A stretch of DNA of 5,195 bases from contig JAIXVO010000746.1 in the NCBI GenBank assembly GCA_027482985.1, forward strand, positions 1 to 5,195, written 5' to 3'. Below, in pieces: positions 1 through 5,195 of this stretch (positions are counted from its first letter, which is position 1; every line of letters starts with the position of its first letter). This DNA comes from Cyanobacteriota bacterium (GTDB taxonomy: Bacteria > Cyanobacteriota > Cyanobacteriia > Leptolyngbyales > Leptolyngbyaceae). The notes under the pieces were generated by a model. It ran no database searches. It was not told where the DNA came from and saw only the letters and a list, made by a program, of their open reading frames with translations. The position numbers were made by a program, and so were the translations under genes.

Positions 1-705
1 CTCGATGCCGCCCGTCACCAACTCGCCGAGCAGGGACACGCCCGCTTAGGCAAAACGCTGGCACTGGCAGCGGATGCGCGATCGCGTCTTGCCACTATTC
101 CTGGGCTCAAGGTTTTCGACTTACCCAAAGCTCACAGCCCTGGCGCGTTTGATTGCGATCGCACCCGGCTCACTGTGATCACCACCGGACTGGGCATTGA
201 TGGCTTCACGGCGGACGAGTGGCTAACTCAAGAAGTAGGCGTGATTGCAGAACTCCCAACCCTCCGCCATCTCACTTTCATCTTTACCTGGGGCAACACG
301 CAGACAGACTGCGATCGCCTCGTGGCTGGCTTTCAGCAACTTGTGATGACCCTGGGCAATGACTTTTCTCGCCAACCTGGGAGCGGGGAGGTTTCAGCAG
401 CATTGCCGGACAGTGACCCCCGCTGGCTGCACCCAGACCTCACCAGCCCCATCGGGACTCCCCGGACAGCGTTTTTTGCGGCACAAGAAGTCATCGCGAT
501 CGCGGCAGCAGTGGATCGTATTAGTGCCGAACTGGTGTGTCCCTATCCTCCCGGCATTCCCGTCTTAGTGCCGGGAGAACGGATTACGACTGGGGCGATC
601 GCGCATTTACAACAGATTTTGGCAGCGGGTGGAGTCGTGAGTGGGTGTAGCGATTCAACGTTGACGACCTTAAAAGTGCTTAAGCACTCTCCCCCCAATA
701 GCTAG
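1..705 (+). CDS. Orn/Lys/Arg decarboxylase family protein, C-terminal part (5' end outside window)
   Basis: The frame is open from base 1 and ends at TAG 703-705, giving 234 visible residues; the true start lies upstream. The GTG at 175 is internal, because the residues before it (LDAARHQLAEQGHARLGKTL...) already match the family. These PLP-dependent fold-type I enzymes decarboxylate arginine, lysine or ornithine to a polyamine precursor in the cytoplasm. Seen here are the small domain (TRLTV then GLGIDGFTADEWL, about residues 55-74; ELPTLRHLTF, about 81-90) and the C-terminal domain with SPIGTPRTAFFA and CPYPPGIPVLVPGE, a hallmark of the family, followed by GCSDSTLTTLKVLK near the end. The PLP-binding lysine and the large domain are outside the window, so the substrate cannot be assigned; arginine or lysine are both possible. 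Five HIP1 octamers lie in this fragment. Its 3' end overlaps the convergent FHA gene by 26 bp. Confidence 0.9.
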   Translation, partial: LDAARHQLAEQGHARLGKTLALAADARSRLATIPGLKVFDLPKAHSPGAFDCDRTRLTVITTGLGIDGFTADEWLTQEVGVIAELPTLRHLTFIFTWGNTQTDCDRLVAGFQQLVMTLGNDFSRQPGSGEVSAALPDSDPRWLHPDLTSPIGTPRTAFFAAQEVIAIAAAVDRISAELVCPYPPGIPVLVPGERITTGAIAHLQQILAAGGVVSGCSDSTLTTLKVLKHSPPNS

Positions 706-1081
706 CGGGAATGACCGTATCATCCGCAAAGTGATAGTTTTCTTCTTCTCGCAAATAGTAAGTGGCGCGAATTTGCGGACCAAACACAATTTCATCGCGA
801 TCCTGAAGGTCACAGGCCAGGGTTTTGCGGCCATTCACAAGAATGCCATTGGAACTGGTCTTGCCTTTGGGCACGCCATCCACAATCCGGTAGTGGAAAG
901 AGCCATCTTCATCGATAATTTTGACCAGCGTGGCCTGCCGCCGGGAGACAAACTGCGAAGCCAGCCGAATATCACAGTTGGGATCGCGCCCGACAAAGTA
1001 GAGGGGCGCATCTAAAATGTGCTCTTGCAACCCGCTGCGACCGTCTTCAATGATCAGAAAGTGTTTGAGTTCGGAAGGCAT
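680..1081 (-). CDS. Small FHA-domain protein
   Basis: The gene encodes 133 aa from ATG 1081-1079 to TAA 682-680. A GTG two codons upstream (1087-1085) could also start it; I prefer ATG because MPSELKHFLIIED resembles the usual N-terminus of cyanobacterial FHA proteins. No Shine-Dalgarno lies at a proper distance from either. The protein is essentially one forkhead-associated domain, which binds phosphothreonine peptides, usually targets of Ser/Thr kinases. Visible motifs are GRDPNCDIRL (31-40, GR loop), SRRQ (46-49), TSSNGILVNGRK (75-86, NG loop) and RDEIVFGPQ (95-103), then a 30-residue acidic/aromatic tail. There is no signal peptide or membrane segment, so it is probably a cytoplasmic adaptor. 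Oddity: the conserved His of SxxH is Gln49 (codon CAG, 937-935), while the phosphopeptide-contacting Arg32, Ser46 and Asn78 are retained. The partner is unknown, and no Ser/Thr kinase or phosphatase gene is in the window. Confidence 0.88.
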   Translation of the reverse strand: MPSELKHFLIIEDGRSGLQEHILDAPLYFVGRDPNCDIRLASQFVSRRQATLVKIIDEDGSFHYRIVDGVPKGKTSSNGILVNGRKTLACDLQDRDEIVFGPQIRATYYLREEENYHFADDTVIPASYWGESA

Positions 1082-1295
1082 CGTCACTTCAAAAAATAAG
1101 GGAACCTTGTCAATGAATCACGCGAACGACCTCAGCCATACCCACTTTCTAGCAAGTCCTCTGGGCAATTACTAGTGATTCCGCATCTCTTTAAATAGCC
1201 TTCATACCTTTATTCTTAAAACTTTATCCGGTTCTCGGTAATTGCGTGGAACGCCCCGCACAATGGGAAGGAGTTCGTTTTCAGTTGCGTGTGCG
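1082..1295. other. Divergent intergenic region, FHA gene / cbiT
   Basis: These 214 bp separate the starts of two genes transcribed away from each other, so promoters for both should lie here. It is AT-richer than its surroundings, especially 1188-1228. For cbiT the best -10-like sequence is TATTCT at 1211-1216, without a good -35. On the minus strand a perfect TTGACA (1113-1108) has no matching -10 and sits very close to the FHA start, so I do not call it a promoter. A 14-bp imperfect palindrome lies at 1167-1180. I see no tRNA, no cobalamin riboswitch core and no additional reading frame with coding character. Confidence 0.5.
1167..1180. promoter_or_regulatory. Imperfect palindrome, possible operator
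   Basis: AATTACTAGTGATT reads almost the same on both strands: the ACTAGT core is perfect, the flanking T/G pair is a mismatch (a wobble in RNA) and the outer AAT/ATT arms match. Its place near the middle of the divergent spacer would suit a dimeric regulator acting on the FHA gene, cbiT or both. A 14-bp imperfect palindrome can arise by chance in AT-rich DNA and I recognise no specific regulator motif. Confidence 0.15.
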
Positions 1296-1898
1296 ATGGC
1301 TGCTTTGCCCTGGCAATATGTCACTCCTGGCATTCCCGATGATTTATTTGAACGGTTGCCGGGAATTCCCATGAGTCAACGAGAAATTCGCCTGCTGCTG
1401 CTGTCCTATCTGCGGCTGGAACGGGATTCCGTCGTCTGGGACATCGGCGCTGGCACGGGCACCATTTCCGTCGAAGCCGGACTTCTCTGTCCTGCGGGTC
1501 AAATTATTGCGGTAGAACGGGATGAAGAAGTCGCCAGCTTAATTCGCCGCAACTGCGATCGCTTCCAGGTTAAAAATGTCCAGGTGATTGAAGGTAGCGC
1601 GCCCGATTGCCTCCCCGACTTACCCCTGCCGCCCCAAAGAGTGTGTATTGAAGGTGGGCGATCGCTCAAAACCATTTTTGCCGAAGTCTGGAAATATCTC
1701 CCCGCTGGCGGTCGCGTTGTCGCCACTGCCGCCAACCTGGAAAACCTCTACCAACTCTCAGAAGGCTTTGCCGAATGGCAAGTCCGCCATGTCGAAGTCG
1801 TCCAACTCGCCGTCAACCGCCTGGAACGCCAAGGCATTAACCAGGTCTTCACTGCCAGTGACCCGATCTTTGTGCTGAGCGGGGAGAAGGTGGGATAA
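1296..1898 (+). CDS. cbiT: Cobalamin-pathway methyltransferase CbiT (precorrin-6B/cobalt-precorrin C15-methyltransferase, decarboxylating)
   Basis: This 200-aa cytoplasmic SAM-dependent methyltransferase is predicted to methylate C15 of the corrin ring and decarboxylate the C12 acetate side chain in cobalamin synthesis. The sequence shows PGIPDDLFERLPGIPMSQREIR at 11-32, typical of CbiT, the SAM-binding loop DIGAGTGTISVE (49-60), the acidic end of strand 2 (AVERDEE, 72-78) and VIEGSAPDCL (97-106). ATG 1296 is chosen because homologous sequence begins just after it (LPWQYVTPGIP). The frame stays open upstream to ATG 1263 and TTG 1242, but those residues (RGTPRTMGRSSFSVACA) do not look conserved. 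A strong GGAAGGAG at 1266-1273 lies 22 nt before ATG 1296, too far for normal use. The partner activity CbiE (C5 methylation), fused to CbiT in CobL proteins, is absent here, so this is the stand-alone form. TAA at 1896-1898 lies inside a direct repeat. Confidence 0.92.
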   Translation: MAALPWQYVTPGIPDDLFERLPGIPMSQREIRLLLLSYLRLERDSVVWDIGAGTGTISVEAGLLCPAGQIIAVERDEEVASLIRRNCDRFQVKNVQVIEGSAPDCLPDLPLPPQRVCIEGGRSLKTIFAEVWKYLPAGGRVVATAANLENLYQLSEGFAEWQVRHVEVVQLAVNRLERQGINQVFTASDPIFVLSGEKVG

Positions 1899-1930
1899 GG
1901 CGGAAGGGGAAGAGAGGAAGGCGGAAGGGG
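1897..1930 (+). repeat. Purine-rich direct repeat, 21-bp period, two copies
   Basis: AAGGCGGAAGGGG occurs at 1897-1909 and again at 1918-1930, separated by AAGAGAGG. The first copy begins within the TAA stop codon of cbiT. The purine-rich block continues to about 1933, and pyrimidine-rich DNA (GTCTGTCTCCTGTCTCC, 1973-1989) follows later in the same spacer. Such short low-complexity repeats are common between cyanobacterial genes. No transcript terminator (stem plus T run) is visible. Confidence 0.6.
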
Positions 1931-1995
1931 GAGGCATTAGTACCACCATTCCCGCGCCCTTTGCCGCTGGCCGTCTGTCTCCTGTCTCCGCCCTC

Positions 1996-2001
1996 TACAA
2001 T
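1996..2001 (+). promoter_or_regulatory. Candidate -10 element for recJ
   Basis: TACAAT, followed by AAAAG, matches the bacterial -10 consensus in five of six positions and lies 34 bp before the recJ ATG, implying a short 5' leader of about 25-30 nt. The -35 region about 17 bp upstream (around 1973-1978, GTCTGT) is poor, which is frequent in cyanobacterial promoters. No Shine-Dalgarno precedes ATG 2036; the leader there is CTCCCTGCCCCCGT. Assigned from sequence match only. Confidence 0.4.
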
Positions 2002-2035
2002 AAAAGTGAATCCGTACTAGTCTCCCTGCCCCCGT

Positions 2036-4567
2036 ATGCCAGAATCTGAGCTGCAATGGCAACTTCAAGCGACGCTGCAACCGCCGGCCTGGTTTCGGCG
2101 CTTGCTTCAAAAGTTTGTGGCACCGGGAGCAGGGCAGTATCTAGCACAAATTTTGTGGCAGCGGGGAATTCACGATCCAGGGCAGATTGCGGGCTATTTG
2201 CAAGCGAGTGAGTATCAACCCACGAGTCCGTTTGCGTTTGGCTCGGAGATGGCAGGGGCGATCGCGCGGTTGCAACAGGCGTATCAACAGCAAGAGCGGG
2301 TAGCCATTTGGGGCGATTTTGATGCCGATGGGGTGACGGCGACGGCGGTGCTCTGGGAGGGGTTGGGACAATTCTTGCCGCAGCTCAAACAATTGTTCTA
2401 CTACATCCCCAATCGGCTGACGGAATCCCACGGGCTATCGCGGCTGGGGTTGCAGGGCTTGCACCAACGGGGCTGCCGGCTGGTCATTACCTGTGACACC
2501 GGGAGTACCAATCTGGCGGAAATTGAGTATGCCCAAGAGCTGGGGCTGGAGGTGATTGTCACGGATCATCATACGCTGCCGCCAAAACGTCCTCCCGTGA
2601 CGGCGATCATTAACCCACGATCGCTGCCAGCGGCCCATCCATTTGCGAACCTGTCTGGGGTAGCGGTAGCCTACAAATTAGTGGAAGCGCTGTATGAGCG
2701 GTTGCCGGACGTACCACAAGTCCCCCTCGATCGCCTGCTGGATCTGGTGGCGATCGGACTGATTGCCGATCTGGTCGAACTGAAAGGCGATTGTCGCTAT
2801 CTAGCGCAACGCGGGATTGAGCAACTCCAGAAACAAAGTCATCCCTCCACTGCGACCCGTCCGGGGGTGGCAAAACTGCTGGAATTTTGCAAACGGACGG
2901 GCGATCGCCCCACCGATATTTCCTTTGGGATTGGCCCTCGGATTAATGCCGTCAGTCGCATTCAGGGCGATGCCCACTTTTGTGTAGAACTGCTGACGAG
3001 TCAAGATCAGCACCTCTGCACTCATTTAGCCGAAGCGACAGAACTCGCCAACGCCCGCCGCAAAGCCCTGCAAAAAGAAGTCTTGCAAGAGGTACGCGAT
3101 CGCATCGCCCAACTTGACCTTTCCACCACCCGCGTGATTGTGCTGGCAGACCCCCAATGGCAACTCGGCATTCTGGGTCTGGTCGCCGGACAGGTAGCAC
3201 AGGAATATGGGAGACCGACGATTTTATTGAGTACAGAGGGATGGAGTCAGGAGTCAGGCTTCGACGTGAGCCCTCAGCCAAACGGAGTTAGGAGTCAGGA
3301 GGGGGGGGAAGGCACGATCGCCCCCTCACCCCCCCACGCCCCTACGCTCCCCCTCCGCCACGTCCCCACTCCCACCTTTCTGCCACCCGTTCCCTTAGCG
3401 CGGGGGTCGGCGCGATCTGTGCATCACATTGACCTGTATGAGCTGCTTCAAGGGCAGCAACACTTGCTCGATCGCTTTGGGGGGCATCCGTTTGCGGCGG
3501 GGCTGAGTTTACCGGTTGCGAATCTGGCCTTGTTTACGGAGGCAGTAAATCAAGCGTTGCGGCAACGGGGGGAGGCGATCGTGCCAGCGGTAGTGGCAGA
3601 TTTACCGGTGACAGTCAGCACACTGGGGCAAGCGTTATTCCAGGAATTGAAACTCCTGGAACCCTGCGGGATGGGGAATCCGGTGCCACGCTTGCTGATT
3701 CAGAATTGCTGGTTTACGCAGGTACGGAACCACAAGATTAAGGATCGGCGGGGACAAAAGCTTGAATACATCAAAACTGAGTTTGAAGTGTGGGACGATT
3801 CGCACCAAACGGGGTTTCCTGGTACCTGGTGGGGACATTATCGGGATGAAATTCCGAGCGATCGCTGTGATGCGATTCTAGAACTAGATTTCAATGCTTA
3901 CGAGCGGCGTTATGAAGTGCGTTTAGTGGCCGTGCGTCCCCATTTGGCTCAGGTGAAGGTAGTCTCGTCGCCAGTCCAGCCCAGTTCAGTGAAGTGGATT
4001 CTGGATTGGCGAGGGGGCAGCCAGCCTCTGACCACTCAGCCAGATTCAGCCTTCCCGCCGCAAGCAGGTGTCGCGAGTGAACCGCTAATCATGCGGCAGG
4101 CACCGACGAGTTGGGCGGAGTTACAAATTTGGCTGCGCCGCGCTTGGCAAGCCGAACGCCCGCTGGCGATCGCCTTTGCACCGCCGCCACCCCGCGCCCC
4201 GTTCGTGGTCTGGCAACAGTTGGTAGGGATTGCCAAATACTTGAGCCGCACTGGGCAAATCGCCACACGCCAGCAACTTTTGGAGAAGTTGGGCATCCGC
4301 GATCGCACCCTACAAACAGGCTTGCGGAGCCTGACTACATGGGGATTTGTAGTCACTGCGACGGCTCAAGGCATACAGATGCAGACTCCGGGTGGTCCTC
4401 CTGGGGACATGGTAACTGCCGACCAACGAGCCGCCGTGCGCCACTTTGCGATCGCCCTGCGAGAAGAATTCTTTCGACAGCAATATTTTGCACAATTACC
4501 ACTAGCCGATATTGAGGCGATCGTGCTGGCAGTCAGCACCGAGGCGTTGAACCAGAGCGACGAGTAG
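2036..4567 (+). CDS. recJ: Single-stranded-DNA-specific 5'-3' exonuclease RecJ, long cyanobacterial form
   Basis: The 843-aa DHH-family nuclease degrades 5'-ended single strands in RecF-pathway recombination, mismatch repair and fork processing. Metal-binding motifs are intact: GDFDADG (93-99; Asp94, 96, 98), CDTGS (153-157; Asp154), TDHH (176-179) and DLVAIGLIADLVEL (236-249; Asp245). Next come GIGPRINAVSRI (298-309), LGILGLVAGQVAQEYGRPTILLS (377-399), the DHHA1 substrate-binding motif FGGHPFAAGL (481-490) and the OB-fold entry LEPCGMGNP (541-549). E. coli RecJ is about 577 aa; two regions account for most of the extra length. Residues about 402-453 are a Ser/Gly/Pro-rich linker encoded by repetitive DNA, just before LARGSARS (454-461). 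Residues about 650-843 form a C-terminal extension including a helix-turn-helix-like segment (KYLSRTGQIATRQQLLEKLG, 734-753). No signal peptide; cytoplasmic. ATG 2036 is chosen because conserved sequence starts soon after and a candidate promoter precedes it. Confidence 0.95.
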   Translation: MPESELQWQLQATLQPPAWFRRLLQKFVAPGAGQYLAQILWQRGIHDPGQIAGYLQASEYQPTSPFAFGSEMAGAIARLQQAYQQQERVAIWGDFDADGVTATAVLWEGLGQFLPQLKQLFYYIPNRLTESHGLSRLGLQGLHQRGCRLVITCDTGSTNLAEIEYAQELGLEVIVTDHHTLPPKRPPVTAIINPRSLPAAHPFANLSGVAVAYKLVEALYERLPDVPQVPLDRLLDLVAIGLIADLVELKGDCRYLAQRGIEQLQKQSHPSTATRPGVAKLLEFCKRTGDRPTDISFGIGPRINAVSRIQGDAHFCVELLTSQDQHLCTHLAEATELANARRKALQKEVLQEVRDRIAQLDLSTTRVIVLADPQWQLGILGLVAGQVAQEYGRPTILLSTEGWSQESGFDVSPQPNGVRSQEGGEGTIAPSPPHAPTLPLRHVPTPTFLPPVPLARGSARSVHHIDLYELLQGQQHLLDRFGGHPFAAGLSLPVANLALFTEAVNQALRQRGEAIVPAVVADLPVTVSTLGQALFQELKLLEPCGMGNPVPRLLIQNCWFTQVRNHKIKDRRGQKLEYIKTEFEVWDDSHQTGFPGTWWGHYRDEIPSDRCDAILELDFNAYERRYEVRLVAVRPHLAQVKVVSSPVQPSSVKWILDWRGGSQPLTTQPDSAFPPQAGVASEPLIMRQAPTSWAELQIWLRRAWQAERPLAIAFAPPPPRAPFVVWQQLVGIAKYLSRTGQIATRQQLLEKLGIRDRTLQTGLRSLTTWGFVVTATAQGIQMQTPGGPPGDMVTADQRAAVRHFAIALREEFFRQQYFAQLPLADIEAIVLAVSTEALNQSDE
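3243..3297 (+). repeat. GGAGTCA heptamer repeats inside recJ
   Basis: Two perfect tandem GGAGTCA units (3243-3256) are followed by a 27-bp spacer with GGCTTCGACGTGAGCC (3257-3272, GGCT/AGCC able to pair around an 8-nt loop), then GGAGTTA (3284-3290) and GGAGTCA (3291-3297), continuing as GGAG. Spaced heptamers around a small hairpin resemble the short tandemly repeated (STRR-like) sequences known from intergenic DNA of cyanobacteria. Here the block is translated in frame as about WSQESGFDVSPQPNGVRSQE (RecJ 403-422). The assignment to a repeat class rests on appearance, not on a search. Confidence 0.65.
3301..3378 (+). repeat. G8 tract and C-rich low-complexity DNA inside recJ
   Basis: A run of eight G (3301-3308) is followed by AAGGCACGATCG and a strongly C-rich stretch to about 3378 that includes C5 (3321-3325) and C7 (3329-3335). 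GAGGGGG at 3299-3305 is complementary to CCCCCTC at 3321-3327, so a 7-bp hairpin with a 15-nt loop is possible. It is translated as the Pro/His/Thr-rich part of the RecJ linker (about 423-448). The downstream frame is intact, with LARGSARS and FGGHPF both present. Confidence 0.65.
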
Positions 4568-4592
4568 CCCGCCGCCGGGGATCTCACCAGGA

Positions 4593-5195
4593 TTAATGAC
4601 GGCTGAACACTGAGGTCGTCGAGGCAGCGGGAATCGCAAACCGGAGACTAAAGCGAGTCGTGGCCTGGGCACTGGTCACCACCACTTCACCACCAACCTG
4701 CTCGACCCACTTTTTCACCAGCGCTAAGCCTAACCCAGTGCCACTATGTTTCCAGGGGTCGTGGTTGGGAATGCGATAGAACTTGTCAAAAATCCGGGGT
4801 AGTTCAGCTGGCGGAATTTCCACCCCAGTATTGGTGACCGCAATTTCCACGCGATTGAGCGGAGCGATCACCTGGTCACCGGATACGATTTGAGCCGTGA
4901 TGATAATTTTTTCCTCGGCAGGAGTGTACTTGTAGGCGTTATTAAGCAATTCGGTGATGATGCGGTTCAGGACAAACGGATCGAGTTGCAGGATGGGCAA
5001 ATCCTCAGCAATTTCAATCATCAGGGTTTGTTGCTGATTCTGAGTGAGCCGCTCAAAGGGTTCGATCAGATGGCGTAAGAAATCCTGTAAATGCATAGAT
5101 AGCGGTTGCAAAGTATAAGTGCCAGCTTCTATATGTTGCAGATTCAATAAATCTTCCACTAATTTCAATTCGCGATCGCACTCCTTCCGTAACAC
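4593..5195 (-). CDS. Sensor histidine kinase, C-terminal part (5' end outside window)
   Basis: 200 visible residues run from the window end to TAA 4595-4593; the GTG at 5195-5193 is an internal codon, not a start. The fragment begins in the second dimerisation helix of a HisKA domain (LRKECDRELKLVEDLLNLQ, 2-20) and contains a full HATPase_c ATP-binding domain: N box ELLNNAYKYTP (82-92), G1 box TNTGVEIPP (121-129), F box IFDKFYRI (135-142), and G2 box SGTGLGLALVKKWVE (151-165). It should autophosphorylate and pass phosphate to a response regulator. The phospho-accepting His and the sensor region lie beyond 5195, so the signal and membrane location cannot be judged. The G1 box has Asn122 and Glu126 where many kinases have DxGxG; similar NTG/NSG-VEIP forms are, to my recollection, usual in one cyanobacterial kinase group. 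It ends 25 bp from the recJ stop, tail to tail, with no terminator hairpin visible between them. Confidence 0.9.
   Translation of the reverse strand: MLRKECDRELKLVEDLLNLQHIEAGTYTLQPLSMHLQDFLRHLIEPFERLTQNQQQTLMIEIAEDLPILQLDPFVLNRIITELLNNAYKYTPAEEKIIITAQIVSGDQVIAPLNRVEIAVTNTGVEIPPAELPRIFDKFYRIPNHDPWKHSGTGLGLALVKKWVEQVGGEVVVTSAQATTRFSLRFAIPAASTTSVFSRH

Noticed and set aside
731..1015. A 94-codon plus-strand open frame opposite the FHA gene
   Set aside because: The minus-strand frame encodes clear FHA motifs; the plus-strand product is unrelated to any family I recognise.
1108..1113. Minus-strand promoter of the FHA gene based on a perfect TTGACA
   Set aside because: The expected -10 position falls almost at the start codon and has no TATAAT-like sequence.
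1242..1295. N-terminal extension of cbiT from TTG 1242 or ATG 1263
   Set aside because: The extra residues do not resemble CbiT N-termini, and TTG is a rare start with no ribosome-binding site before it.
1088..1295. Cobalamin riboswitch upstream of cbiT
   Set aside because: I find none of the conserved B12-box core, and the region is AT-rich without the needed paired segments.
2952..3281. A 109-codon minus-strand open frame opposite recJ
   Set aside because: It is antisense to conserved RecJ sequence and has arginine/glycine-rich shadow composition with no motif.
3243..3297. CRISPR array or insertion-sequence end
   Set aside because: The repeats are only 7 bp, partly tandem, without regular spacers, terminal inverted repeats or a transposase.
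3301..3308. Frameshift in recJ at the G8 run
   Set aside because: Conserved motifs before (TDHH, GPRINAVSR) and after (LARGSARS, FGGHPFAAGL) lie in one continuous frame, so the gene is not broken as given.
4111..4515. A 134-codon plus-strand open frame within the 3' part of recJ
   Set aside because: It lies wholly inside recJ in another frame, its translation shows no recognisable domain, and the recJ frame carries the conserved protein.
4568..4592. Bidirectional terminator between recJ and the kinase gene
   Set aside because: The 25-bp gap has a GC-rich start (CCCGCCGCCGGGG) but no adequate stem followed by a T run on either strand.

Overview
This window looks like part of a cyanobacterial chromosome. 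The best evidence is the octamer GCGATCGC (HIP1), of which I count 15 perfect copies in 5.2 kb. Gene content agrees: a lone CbiT-type cobalamin methyltransferase, a long cyanobacterial-style RecJ, an Orn/Lys/Arg decarboxylase of the PYPPGIP type, and a histidine kinase with an N-T-G-V-E nucleotide box. Shine-Dalgarno sequences are mostly weak or absent. I cannot name the genus from the sequence.

Layout, left to right. 1-705 (+) is the C-terminal part of a PLP-dependent Orn/Lys/Arg decarboxylase; its start lies before the window. 680-1081 (-) is a small FHA-domain protein that overlaps the decarboxylase tail to tail by 26 bp. 1082-1295 is a divergent intergenic region without a convincing promoter. 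1296-1898 (+) is cbiT. 1899-2035 is a spacer with a purine-rich direct repeat and a plausible -10 box. 2036-4567 (+) is recJ, the single-stranded-DNA 5'-3' exonuclease. 4593-5195 (-) is the C-terminal half of a sensor histidine kinase, convergent with recJ across 25 bp and cut by the window end.

The genes do not form an obvious pathway: amino-acid decarboxylation, phosphothreonine recognition, corrin synthesis, DNA repair and two-component signalling sit side by side, as is common in cyanobacterial chromosomes with short transcription units. cbiT and recJ run in the same direction, but recJ probably has its own promoter.

I see no undescribed multi-gene system, mobile element, CRISPR array or RNA gene. 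The most interesting feature is inside recJ: a linker of about 50 codons between the DHH core and the LARGSARS segment is built from GGAGTCA heptamers, a G8 run and a C-rich tract. This is intergenic-type repetitive DNA that seems to have entered a housekeeping gene in frame. Lesser points are the FHA protein's Gln in place of the usual SxxH His, and the kinase's unusual G1 box.
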